Counted from the first letter of the stretch, positions 15,364 to 21,428 are shown. The stretch is DNA of 64,000 nt from Bacteroidota bacterium (GCA_018267545.1 JAFDYG010000267.1:1-64000); one strand, 5' to 3'. The notes: generated by a model from the sequence alone, not told the origin. Numbers and translations: made by a program.

Positions 15364-15488
15364 TTTTGTTTGCAAACACCACCGGGCAATAGCATACAGG
15401 GAGTTACTACACCTGCACTGCAGAGCGGTTAAGCTCGTGCCTGGCTTGCCTCGCCGGCGTCTACCTAGTTTTCCCTTGCGGGAATATC
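15364..15488 (-). other. Upstream flank of the tRNA-like modules
   Basis: 125 non-coding bases between the YkuK-like stop and module 1. They include TTCCC-GCAA-GGGAA (15484-15471), a stem with a GNRA-type tetraloop directly after the upstream gene, GAGC-TTAACC-GCTC near 15436-15423, and a GGTGG (15383-15379) that could pair with CCACC at 15209-15205 to close an outer stem around both modules. A Leu-like GGTAGACGC string near 15464 hints at another degraded tRNA, but no complete cloverleaf could be drawn. Confidence 0.4.
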
Positions 15489-15974
15489 TTATTGTACAAC
15501 TTTATTGGCACAGCTAGAGCTGGCAAAGGCGTGAGGCTTCGCTTTGAAAGCAAAACCCATCCCCATGATATAGCCCATGGCTTCCTTCAGTGCATCGTTA
15601 CTCTTGAAGTTCGGGTTGGTATTTATGTCGGCGTGTACTTCCATGTCTACACCATAGAGGGTAAACAATCTGCACAGCTGATAGGATACTTCCACGCTCT
15701 TCGCGACTTCTCGTAACATACGTTCCTTGACGCTCATCTTGTGCGTGGTCCGTTCAGGGAGGATGTACATAAAACCTCCTTTCCCTTTCCGGATAAACAC
15801 GATGACGGTGGCGAACTCGGTCACGGGGCCTTTTGCCTGGCTGTCAGTACCGATGCATACTTTGAGGGTATGGCCCGCCTGCTTTTCTCTTACCAGGACA
15901 GCTCTGACTTCGTCCTCGATATCCTGGCGGATAAGGGATCCGTCAAGCCGTCTCCAGCGCTGTTCCTGTTTCAT
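15489..15974 (-). CDS. RNase H-fold protein of the YkuK (DUF458) family
   Basis: 161 residues, normal length for the family. KVCIGTDSQAKGP near residue 38-50 supplies the first strand and acidic residue of the RNase H fold. It is followed by a second strand VTEFATVIVFIRKGKGGFMYILPERT, a helix with EVAKSVEVSYQLCRLF, and VEVHADINTNPNFKSN with another acidic residue (Asp in HADIN). The family is predicted to act on RNA or DNA, but activity is not well established. Its place between a basic protein and the tRNA-like RNA in an rtcB operon suggests handling of tRNA ends or fragments. This is inference. Confidence 0.75.
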   Translation of the reverse strand: MKQEQRWRRLDGSLIRQDIEDEVRAVLVREKQAGHTLKVCIGTDSQAKGPVTEFATVIVFIRKGKGGFMYILPERTTHKMSVKERMLREVAKSVEVSYQLCRLFTLYGVDMEVHADINTNPNFKSNDALKEAMGYIMGMGFAFKAKPHAFASSSCANKVVQ

Positions 15975-15993
15975 TGTTTTACATTTAAAAAAA

Positions 15994-16746
15994 TTAAAGT
16001 TGTTCGTCTTTTAGTTTGTCAAGGGTTCGGTAAAGTGGTTGGTTTTTCAAAGGGTTTCGGTATTTGGGAAGTTCAAAATCGTGGCACCACCATTTGTAAT
16101 GGCCCCTGGTCAGTTTTCTTTGTCTGTACTCGCAGGCATTTCGTTCCAAATAGTTATCGATTCTTTTTATGGCTTCTTCAAGATCTTGATCCAGTGCTTT
16201 TACCTTGTCTATCATGTTGGGCTGAATCTTTAGCACAAAGCGCCAGGGTTCACTAAACACATATTTCGCTACTAGCATAAAGCGCCCTCCGGTCCAATCA
16301 TAGGAGTAATGCACGTGGAAATGTGCTTTTTCCTCTTCTGTGAGGTTTAGCTTATTAAACTCGTAGCCATTCAACGTTTTGAGCTCCTGACCTTTTACGA
16401 CGTAGTACTTTCTGCCTCTCGAACGTTTTTTAACCAAAAAGTCCTTCCGGTGGCTCCAGCTCAGGGTATTGATCTTATCAAGGATTCCCTGGTAGAAGGC
16501 TGCGTACCTGCTGCCTGCGGCGTCTTGCCGCAATACGAAGGTCCGCTTCCAGCCACGCTGAATGGGAGGGATAAGGGGCACGGGTTCCAGGTTACGACGC
16601 TTGTTCCAAAGCATATGTCTCTCCCGGTGCAGCTTTAGCAGCTGCTTGTCGAAATCTTCGTACTGCATTCTTTTCTTTTGCCTTGCAGTACGGAGGCGGT
16701 AAGAGAGTATTTCCTCACCGTATTGACGAATAAGTTTTGTGTCCAT
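15994..16746 (-). CDS. Basic protein of unknown function in the RNA-repair operon
   Basis: 250 residues, rich in Lys, Arg, Trp and Tyr, with no signal peptide or membrane helix. Visible pieces: helical N-terminus (about 1-48, LRTARQKKRMQYEDFDKQLL), a central part with aromatic strands (RFMLVAKYVFSEPWRFVLKI), and a C-terminal basic segment RQRKLTRGHYKWWCHDFELP. The charge suggests nucleic-acid binding, and it lies 19 bases upstream of the YkuK-like gene and just after three tRNA genes. I recognise no family. It is not a TROVE/Ro protein, which would be about twice as long. It could be the Y-RNA or tRNA-binding partner of this locus. Confidence 0.7.
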   Translation of the reverse strand: MDTKLIRQYGEEILSYRLRTARQKKRMQYEDFDKQLLKLHRERHMLWNKRRNLEPVPLIPPIQRGWKRTFVLRQDAAGSRYAAFYQGILDKINTLSWSHRKDFLVKKRSRGRKYYVVKGQELKTLNGYEFNKLNLTEEEKAHFHVHYSYDWTGGRFMLVAKYVFSEPWRFVLKIQPNMIDKVKALDQDLEEAIKRIDNYLERNACEYRQRKLTRGHYKWWCHDFELPKYRNPLKNQPLYRTLDKLKDEQL

Positions 16747-16849
16747 AATGAATGATTTTTTCGCTGTCGAAAGCGCCAGCGCGCAGGCGCCGGTCTGTCT
16801 TGACGGTTCATTAAGGACTGTAGACTCTTTTTCATTTCATTCGTTTTTG

Positions 16850-16921
16850 TGGACGGAGCTGGACTCGAACCAGCACGGGCGGTTCTTCAAACCGCTGCTC
16901 TACCATTGGAGCTATCCGTCC
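16850..16921 (-). tRNA. tRNA-Phe (GAA)
   Basis: 72 bases in normal order with a complete cloverleaf: acceptor GGACGGA/TCCGTCC (7 of 7 pairs), D arm GCTC-CAATGGTA-GAGC, anticodon arm GCGGT-TTGAAGA-ACCGC (anticodon GAA), variable CCGT, T arm GCTGG-TTCGAGT-CCAGC, discriminator A. CCA is not encoded. Position 37 is G rather than the usual A. It is the last of three tRNAs in the leader region of the RNA-repair operon, about 100 bases before the basic-protein gene. Confidence 0.9.
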
Positions 16922-16953
16922 GTTTGTTGATCCGCCGGGACGGATCAGGTTAG

Positions 16954-17040
16954 CGGAGAGTAAAGGAATCGAACCTTTGTACCGGTTTCCCGGCAACCCA
17001 AGCTTAGCAGGCTGGTACATTACCGCTCTGTCAACTCTCC
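16954..17040 (-). tRNA. tRNA-Ser (GCT)
   Basis: 87 bases. Acceptor GGAGAGT/ACTCTCC is perfect, discriminator G as expected for serine. The D arm has a three-pair stem ACA/TGT. Anticodon loop CTGCTAA gives GCT at 17008-17006. A class II variable arm is visible (GCCGG-GAAA-CCGGT), T arm AAAGG-TTCGATT-CCTTT. The anticodon stem CCAGC/GCTTG has one C-U mismatch (an extra T in GCTTGG), unusual for a housekeeping tRNA. No encoded CCA. Confidence 0.88.
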
Positions 17041-17093
17041 GGGTTTGGGTGGCGCGGCCGGCGCTAGTGGTCGGGCCAAAATGGGTCATCGTG

Positions 17094-17177
17094 TGTGAGT
17101 GGTTGGATTCGAACCAACTTAGTTCGGAAACAACGGTTTTACAGACCGCCGCGACTCGCCGTCTTCGCCGCACTCAC
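17094..17177 (-). tRNA. tRNA-Tyr (GTA)
   Basis: 84 bases. Acceptor GTGAGTG/CACTCAC perfect, discriminator A. D arm GCGA...TCGC, anticodon arm GCGGT-CTGTAAA-ACCGT with GTA at 17142-17140, a long variable arm with GTT-TCCG-AAC, and T arm GTTGG-TTCGAAT-CCAAC. First tRNA after the leader terminator and the long hairpin at 17226-17266. The leader ORF upstream contains three TAT codons, which this tRNA reads. Confidence 0.92.
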
Positions 17178-17225
17178 GTTTATGGATATTGCATCTGCTC
17201 GTGGGAAATGGGCATACCTCTCCCA

Positions 17226-17266
17226 TCCGGAAATTCGTCCGATTTTGTTTCGGTTGAATTTCCGGA
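17226..17266 (-). other. Long perfect hairpin between attenuator terminator and tRNA-Tyr
   Basis: TCCGGAAATTC pairs with GAATTTCCGGA over 11 bases, with an inner CCGA/TCGG stem. No T tract follows on the minus strand. It sits 49 bases before tRNA-Tyr. It could be an RNase III or other processing site releasing the tRNA array, or a protein-binding structure on the leader transcript. Confidence 0.6.
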
Positions 17267-17270
17267 AAAC

Positions 17271-17296
17271 AAAAACCCCGCAATCTCTTGCGGGGC
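17271..17296 (-). terminator. Leader A intrinsic terminator
   Basis: On the minus strand, CCCCGCAA-GAGA-TTGCGGGG (17295-17276) forms an eight-pair stem with a GNRA-type loop followed by TTTTTG (17275-17270). It is a textbook rho-independent terminator, yet it lies between a promoter and tRNA-Tyr in the same direction, so read-through must be controlled. Its 5' arm GCCCCGCA can instead pair with TGCGGGGC at 17349-17342. Confidence 0.9.
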
Positions 17297-17431
17297 TTAT
17301 GTTTTATTGATATCGTGATTGATCAATGGATAGCATAATACGCCCCGCATCTGGTATAACTGCCTATCAGGCTAAACCAGGTTGTTTTGTTCATATGTGA
17401 AATTGCTTGGCGCATTTTGTAATAATTTTAA
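17297..17431 (-). promoter_or_regulatory. Leader A: ribosome-controlled attenuator of the tRNA/RNA-repair operon
   Basis: Transcribed leader from about 17431 to the terminator at 17271. The strand TGCGGGGC (17349-17342) is perfectly complementary over eight bases to GCCCCGCA (17296-17289), the terminator 5' arm. The two pairings exclude each other. A 30-codon ORF runs across TGCGGGGC and stops 17 bases after it. Further upstream CTGG and CCAG (17379-17350) can form a hairpin around GCC-TGATA-GGC. A paralogous leader with the same order of promoter, ORF, TGCGGGGC strand and terminator precedes the AAA gene (21143-21301). Stalled translation before TGCGGGGC would leave it free to block the terminator. 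This mechanism is inferred. Confidence 0.75.
17323..17415 (-). CDS. Leader peptide A, 30 residues
   Basis: ATG 17415-17413 in the conserved context ACAAAATGCG, stop TGA 17325-17323. The peptide starts MRQAISHMNKTTWF and ends TRCGAYYAIH. Codons include TAT three times, TTT, AGC, AGT, CAT twice, ATT and ATC, which are those read by tRNA-Tyr(GTA), Phe(GAA), Ser(GCT), and His/Ile-type GTG and GAT anticodons. These are the same five species encoded or mimicked in the operon. The related leader at 21196 encodes a different sequence but starts at the same place and ends ..RGAFYHP, so position and end are conserved. An internal ATG at 17394 could shorten it. Confidence 0.65.
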   Translation of the reverse strand: MRQAISHMNKTTWFSLIGSYTRCGAYYAIH

Positions 17432-17436
17432 CGATA

Positions 17437-17468
17437 CAAAGGTGTGAATATTTTTTCGATTACACCAA
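17437..17468 (-). promoter_or_regulatory. Promoter of leader A
   Basis: Minus strand: TTG at 17468-17466 (in ACTTGG), 21 bases, then CACCTTTG at 17444-17437, a Bacteroidota-type -7 box. The same two elements with exactly the same spacing and a conserved AATCG..AAATATT spacer precede leader B. The start of transcription is expected near 17431. It lies just after the WYL gene's stop codon at 17500. Confidence 0.75.
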
Positions 17469-17499
17469 GTTTTTTACAAACTATTTTTTTTCTTGCGTG

Positions 17500-18513
17500 C
17501 TAATCGTCGTATTTCAATCTCGTTTGTTCGAGCCTGTTTTTGATTTTCGACACGAGATGACGAGGGCCTAAAACCTTCATAGATTCACCAAAACCAAGGA
17601 TTTCTCTTTCTAATTCGAAGTTGAGGACGACGTCGATACGAATAGTGATTCCCGTTGCATCTTCGTCTAAAACTTTTTGTGAACGATGCAGTGGTTTTGT
17701 CAGGACATAGGGTGCATTATCCTTGTCGATGTGAAGAAAGACTTTGTGTGCGCGGTCTCTTTCGGACTTGGTTACGCCGATCAGATCGTTATAGTATTGT
17801 TCGAAGTCGACGCCCTTGTATTCGACGAAATCTATTGTATGACACTCCTTTAGAGAAATCATTCTGTCCAGCGCAAGCGTAAACAGGGGCGGCTTTCCGT
17901 CGATGCGGGCGATCAGGAACCAGCGGTTCCGGTATTCCTTCAGGAGATAGGGTGAACAGATAAAAAGCTGCGGCTGCTTTGCCCGGAAAGACTGGTACTC
18001 GATCTCCATCGGCTTCTTGTCGAGGATGGCCTGGTATAAGGGGGTGATATGTTCCAGCCCTTTTAGAAGCTGGTTGCCTTCGAGCTGTATGTGGCTTTTA
18101 TTGCGGTGGGTCGATTTATACAGGTTGTTTTCCAGGCGGGCGATCATATCGCTCATCTCGTCGAAGTAGCTGAAGCCGTTGAATTGTTTCAATACCCCCA
18201 CGATCTCTTTCATCTTTTCGAGATCGGTATCGGTAATTGGGGTGTTGGTGATGCTGTAGTCGGGGTCTTCGTAGCTGTAGTACTTCTTTTCCTTTACGAC
18301 GATGGGGGCGTTGTAGCCCAGCTTGTCGCTGCGCATCAGCTGGATATCGGCCTGTATGGTCCGTTTGCTTACGCCGGATTGGATGCCTTCGTTGTCGTAG
18401 AGGACTTCCGAGACCTTTTCGATCAGGTCTTCGAGGGTCCACTTGCGATAGCGGTTGCGCAGGCATTCGTCGATGGTCCGGTAGCGGATAAGGGCTAATT
18501 TGTTTATTGACAT
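17500..18513 (-). CDS. WYL-domain transcriptional regulator
   Basis: 337 residues. An N-terminal winged-helix/HTH part (about 1-75: TLEDLIEKVSEVLYD...VSKRTIQADIQLMRSD) is followed by a linker and a WYL domain (about 155-260: ILDKKPMEIEYQSF..., KEYRNRWFLIARIDGKPPLFTLALDRMISL) and a C-terminal WCX-type segment. WYL domains sense ligands, possibly nucleic acids or nucleotides, and are common beside RNA-repair and defence genes. It is divergent from rtcB copy 2 (88-base gap with a palindromic site) and directly upstream of the leader A promoter, so it can control both directions. Confidence 0.88.
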   Translation of the reverse strand: MSINKLALIRYRTIDECLRNRYRKWTLEDLIEKVSEVLYDNEGIQSGVSKRTIQADIQLMRSDKLGYNAPIVVKEKKYYSYEDPDYSITNTPITDTDLEKMKEIVGVLKQFNGFSYFDEMSDMIARLENNLYKSTHRNKSHIQLEGNQLLKGLEHITPLYQAILDKKPMEIEYQSFRAKQPQLFICSPYLLKEYRNRWFLIARIDGKPPLFTLALDRMISLKECHTIDFVEYKGVDFEQYYNDLIGVTKSERDRAHKVFLHIDKDNAPYVLTKPLHRSQKVLDEDATGITIRIDVVLNFELEREILGFGESMKVLGPRHLVSKIKNRLEQTRLKYDD

Positions 18514-18560
18514 CTTTTGGTTATCATTGATTTAGGGACGATTTTCAAAAAACTTTCATC

Positions 18561-18597
18561 TACGCAAATATACTGCGCAGATCGGAATACATCTTTG
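18561..18597 (+). promoter_or_regulatory. Promoter and imperfect palindrome before rtcB copy 2
   Basis: TACGCA-n7-TGCGCA (18561-18579) is an imperfect inverted repeat that includes CTGCGCAG (18573-18580), itself palindromic. It lies upstream of a -7-like CATCTTTG (18590-18597). The ATG at 18602 is only four bases after the -7 box, so the mRNA would be leaderless or nearly so. The palindrome is a candidate WYL-regulator site. Confidence 0.5.
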
Positions 18598-18601
18598 TCG
18601 T

Positions 18602-20020
18602 ATGAAAAAGATAAATGGAACAGACCTTTTAGCGATCGGTTTTCCGGAAGGGAAGCCGCTGGGTGTAGCTTTGAAGCTGCAGGATGCACGGGAGGATTTG
18701 AACAAGGAAGAATTGCTCGTATGGTTCAAGCAGATCATGGAGAAGCCGGAGATTTTTCTGGACGATGAAAAAGCGGAAGAACTGGCAGCGGCCCTGATCG
18801 AAGAAGCGAAGGCTTCCGAGGATGATACGATCGCCTTGAAGGAACAGGGCGGGGACTACGCGATCTATGGCGCCGAGAACATTGAAGATGGGGCTCGTAA
18901 GCAGATGGACGTAGCGATGAAGCTGCCGGTGACGGCGGCGGGGGCGTTGATGCCGGATGCGCACCAGGGCTATGGTCTACCGATCGGCGGGGTGTTGGCT
19001 ACGCGGAATGCGGTGATTCCTTACGGTGTGGGTGTGGACATTGGCTGCCGGATGGCTTTGTCGGTATTCGACATTCCGGAAAGTGATTTTGCAGAGAACT
19101 GGGCTAAGTATAAGCGAGAATTGATTGCGCATACCAAGTTTGGCGCCGGCGCGGGTTATCATGGGCAGTATAAGGCCGATCATGCCGTGCTGGAGAATGA
19201 GACGTTCAAGATGACGCCGTTGATTCGTCAGCTGCATGATAAGGCTGCGTCGCAGCTAGGTTCATCCGGTGGAGGTAATCACTTTGCAGAATGGGGGATG
19301 CTGGAGTTCAGCGAACGCGATGAGGTGTTGGGCATCGACCGGGGGCGATATGTCGCTTTGTTGTCGCATTCGGGTTCTCGTGGGTTTGGCGCTACGGTGG
19401 CCGGTCATTACACTCGGTTGGCGAAGGAGCTTTGTAAACTGCCGAAGGAAGCCGCTAACCTGGCCTATCTGGATTTGGATTCGGCAGAGGGGCAGGAATA
19501 TTGGCTGGCGATGAACCTGGCTGGAGACTATGCTTCTGCCTGTCATGAAATAATTCATCAGAAGCTGACCAAGGCCATTGGCGGACAGCTGCTCGCACGG
19601 GTGGAGAACCACCACAATTTCGCCTGGAAGGAAGTCTGGAATGGCGAAGAAGTTATCGTACACCGGAAGGGAGCAACGCCAGCGGCAAAGGGGGTGATGG
19701 GTATCATTCCCGGAAGCATGACGGCGCCTGGATTCCTGGTGCGTGGAAAGGGAGATGAAAAATCCATCCAGTCCGCTTCGCATGGGGCTGGGCGGCAGAT
19801 GAGCCGTACGAAGGCTATACAGACGATCTCGAAGGATCAGCTTCGGGCGGAATTAAAGACGCACGAAGTTACCCTTATAGGCGCAGGGCTTGATGAAGCG
19901 CCGATGGCCTATAAGGATATTCGTGTGGTGATGGCCGCACAGCAAGAGCTGGTGGATGTCGTAGCGACTTTCACGCCGCGCATGGTTCGTATGGCGGATG
20001 ATGGAAGCCGGGAAGACTAG
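18602..20020 (+). CDS. rtcB: RtcB RNA-splicing ligase, copy 2
   Basis: 472 residues. All RtcB residues are present: Asp146 and Cys149 (DIGCRM), His227 (GGGNHF), His256 (LLSHSGSR), NHHNF at 336-340 and the GMP-accepting His394 (SASHGAGRQMSR). Long stretches match copy 1 (HRKGATPA, GIIPGSMTA, DLD.EGQEYWLAMNLAGDYA), so the two are paralogues. It has its own promoter and, unlike copy 1, is not behind an attenuator leader. This suggests one ligase under a protein regulator and one under tRNA-level control. It converges on the AAA ATPase gene with a 31-base gap. Confidence 0.95.
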   Translation: MKKINGTDLLAIGFPEGKPLGVALKLQDAREDLNKEELLVWFKQIMEKPEIFLDDEKAEELAAALIEEAKASEDDTIALKEQGGDYAIYGAENIEDGARKQMDVAMKLPVTAAGALMPDAHQGYGLPIGGVLATRNAVIPYGVGVDIGCRMALSVFDIPESDFAENWAKYKRELIAHTKFGAGAGYHGQYKADHAVLENETFKMTPLIRQLHDKAASQLGSSGGGNHFAEWGMLEFSERDEVLGIDRGRYVALLSHSGSRGFGATVAGHYTRLAKELCKLPKEAANLAYLDLDSAEGQEYWLAMNLAGDYASACHEIIHQKLTKAIGGQLLARVENHHNFAWKEVWNGEEVIVHRKGATPAAKGVMGIIPGSMTAPGFLVRGKGDEKSIQSASHGAGRQMSRTKAIQTISKDQLRAELKTHEVTLIGAGLDEAPMAYKDIRVVMAAQQELVDVVATFTPRMVRMADDGSRED

Positions 20021-20051
20021 GGCGTCAGCCAAAGCTTTCGCAGGGACAGGA

Positions 20052-21110
20052 TTAGCGCCTGAAGCCTATCACACGGGCTTCGGGCTGCTCTTCCTGTTTT
20101 TCGTGCTGATTGGTGATCTCGGCTACTGTCATCGGTTTTGAGATGACGGTATCGAAGCCAAGGTGATTACTCAGCCGCTGGGCATGGGGGATTTCGAGTC
20201 TCCCAAATTCGTGTCGGGCGATCAGCCGTCCCTTGCGCAGCAGCGCGCTGTCGATCGTGGTTAGCGCGCTATTGAATGTACAGATCAGCTGTACGTTCAG
20301 GAAGTCTGCGAGCAGGCCGTCGGAGATATTCAACAGTGTCGATACGGACGAACTATGGTTGTGTCTCCTATCCATGATAATATTCTCTGCGTCTTCGACA
20401 ACCAGGATGGTGTTTTGGTTATTGATGAGCAATTCGATAAACTCTGGATCGGTGACGCTTCCTGCTACTGATGGTGAAAGGAAGAGGATTCTTTTCTTTA
20501 GTTTTCCGATCAGGTAGCGCAGATAGGTGGTCTTTCCCGAGCCAGGCAGGCCATGTAATAGCACGATACCCTTATCGTCTCTTTTCTGAAGGCGTTTGCG
20601 GATCAAGGCGTCCGTTTCCTTAAAGGCTTCGCCATAGAAAAGACCCAGGTCGAGCCGCCTTCTTTTGATCGCCATCGACTTTAGGCTCAGCCCGTACCTG
20701 TTACGGACGACCATATTGATCTCCAGCGGTTTTCTTCGGCGTCGTTCCCGGAATGAGGCGGCTTCCCTGGTGAAAAGGGTTACCAGTTCGGTTTGGTCTT
20801 TCAGGTGGAAGATCTCACAGCTACAGTAATCGAACTCCAAAAGGCAGTCATACTTCATCTGTACGAGGATAGTGCTGCATTCATATTTTTTGCTGCTGCT
20901 GTCGTAGTTACGGTTCTCATAAATCCGGTCGATCTGTTCCCCGAATTTTTTCTTAAAAGCTTCAAATGCTTTCAAGCCGTCGATCTGACCGATATAGGAT
21001 TGGTTGGGAAGCTGGTTATAGCTTTGCAGAAAGAGCGTCCTTGCGTCGATAAAGTAAGTGCCAATGAGCTCGCCTGCATTGATAATCTTGTGATTATATA
21101 AATTGTTCAT
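20052..21110 (-). CDS. AAA+ ATPase preceded by the second attenuator leader
   Basis: 352 residues. The first 160 form an unrecognised N-terminal domain (FIDARTLFLQSYNQLPNQSYIG... CSCEIFHLKDQTELVTLF... RRRRKPLEINMVV). The AAA core has Walker A GLPGSGKTT (187-195), Walker B ILVVEDAE (235-242), an ISDGLL helix, sensor-like CTFNSAL and an arginine in RKGRLIARHEFG. This resembles the BCS1/spastin-like classic AAA clade with single-ring unfoldases. It begins 31 bases after the terminator of leader B, whose architecture matches leader A, so it is probably switched on together with the tRNA/rtcB operon. A remodelling role for RNA-protein complexes is inferred. Confidence 0.85.
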   Translation of the reverse strand: MNNLYNHKIINAGELIGTYFIDARTLFLQSYNQLPNQSYIGQIDGLKAFEAFKKKFGEQIDRIYENRNYDSSSKKYECSTILVQMKYDCLLEFDYCSCEIFHLKDQTELVTLFTREAASFRERRRRKPLEINMVVRNRYGLSLKSMAIKRRRLDLGLFYGEAFKETDALIRKRLQKRDDKGIVLLHGLPGSGKTTYLRYLIGKLKKRILFLSPSVAGSVTDPEFIELLINNQNTILVVEDAENIIMDRRHNHSSSVSTLLNISDGLLADFLNVQLICTFNSALTTIDSALLRKGRLIARHEFGRLEIPHAQRLSNHLGFDTVISKPMTVAEITNQHEKQEEQPEARVIGFRR

Positions 21111-21142
21111 ACGTTTCTTGTGAAAAGGTTTCGACTAAAAAT

Positions 21143-21168
21143 AAAAAGCCCCGCAGATGCTGCGGGGC
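21143..21168 (-). terminator. Leader B intrinsic terminator
   Basis: Minus strand GCCCCGCA (21168-21161), loop GCATC, TGCGGGGC (21155-21148), then TTTTTATTTTT. It lies between the leader B promoter and the AAA gene start. The 5' arm can alternatively pair with TGCGGGGC at 21221-21214. Confidence 0.9.
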
Positions 21169-21301
21169 CTGTCTTCTATGATAAGTTAGTCGATATCATG
21201 GATGATAAAACGCGCCCCGCAGCCGATCGAAACCGATCGGATTCAAGCCCTGCTCCTTTTTATAATATATCATCGAGAGACGCATTTTGTGATTTTTTTA
21301 A
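21169..21301 (-). promoter_or_regulatory. Leader B: attenuator of the AAA ATPase gene, paralogue of leader A
   Basis: Leader from about 21301 to the terminator. It shares with leader A the start block GTTAAAA..ATyACAAAATGCG, the antiterminator strand TGCGGGGCG (21221-21213), the ORF stop soon after an ATCCAT string, and the terminator. The middle is different: a perfect CCGATCG-GTTT-CGATCGG hairpin (21240-21223) stands where leader A has CTGG/CCAG. Conserved parts with a changed middle point to selection on the attenuator architecture, not to a recent copy. Confidence 0.75.
21196..21285 (-). CDS. Leader peptide B, 29 residues
   Basis: ATG 21285-21283 in the same ACAAAATGCG context as leader A, stop TGA 21198-21196. 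It begins MRLSMIYYKKEQG and ends RLRGAFYHP. It has three TAT codons, TTC, TTT, ATC and CAT, again enriched for codons read by the Tyr, Phe, Ile and His type anticodons. The antiterminator strand is read in a different frame from leader A, which shows that the nucleotides rather than the amino acids are conserved there. Too short for codon statistics. Confidence 0.6.
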   Translation of the reverse strand: MRLSMIYYKKEQGLNPIGFDRLRGAFYHP

Positions 21302-21306
21302 CAGTG

Positions 21307-21338
21307 CAAAGGTGACAATATTTTCCCGATTAAGCCAA
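21307..21338 (-). promoter_or_regulatory. Promoter of leader B
   Basis: TTG (21338-21336), 21 bases, CACCTTTG (21314-21307). Same boxes and spacing as leader A, with the shared spacer TTAATCG..AAAATATT. Points to common control of both transcripts. Confidence 0.75.
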
Positions 21339-21428
21339 GTTTTTAGGAAAGTATTTTTATTATTTAGTAATTTGAACCCGAATACAACATGGGAAAGCTT
21401 TGATCCAAACTGCTTAAAACATGCTTGT

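Noticed and set aside
15364-15480. Possible tmRNA or ordinary tRNA-Leu
   Set aside because: No tag ORF, T loop or acceptor pair. Only a Leu-like GGTAGACGC string was found.
17271-17431. Stand-alone small RNA ending at its terminator
   Set aside because: Not excluded, but the repeated design with a leader ORF and an alternative pairing, always upstream of same-direction genes, is better explained as attenuation.
18091-18498. Open plus-strand frame of 135 codons
   Set aside because: Antisense to the WYL regulator. Valine/aspartate-rich composition typical of shadow frames.
21120-21428. N-terminal extension of the secreted protein at 21429
   Set aside because: It runs antisense through the attenuator leader B and precedes a normal signal peptide start.
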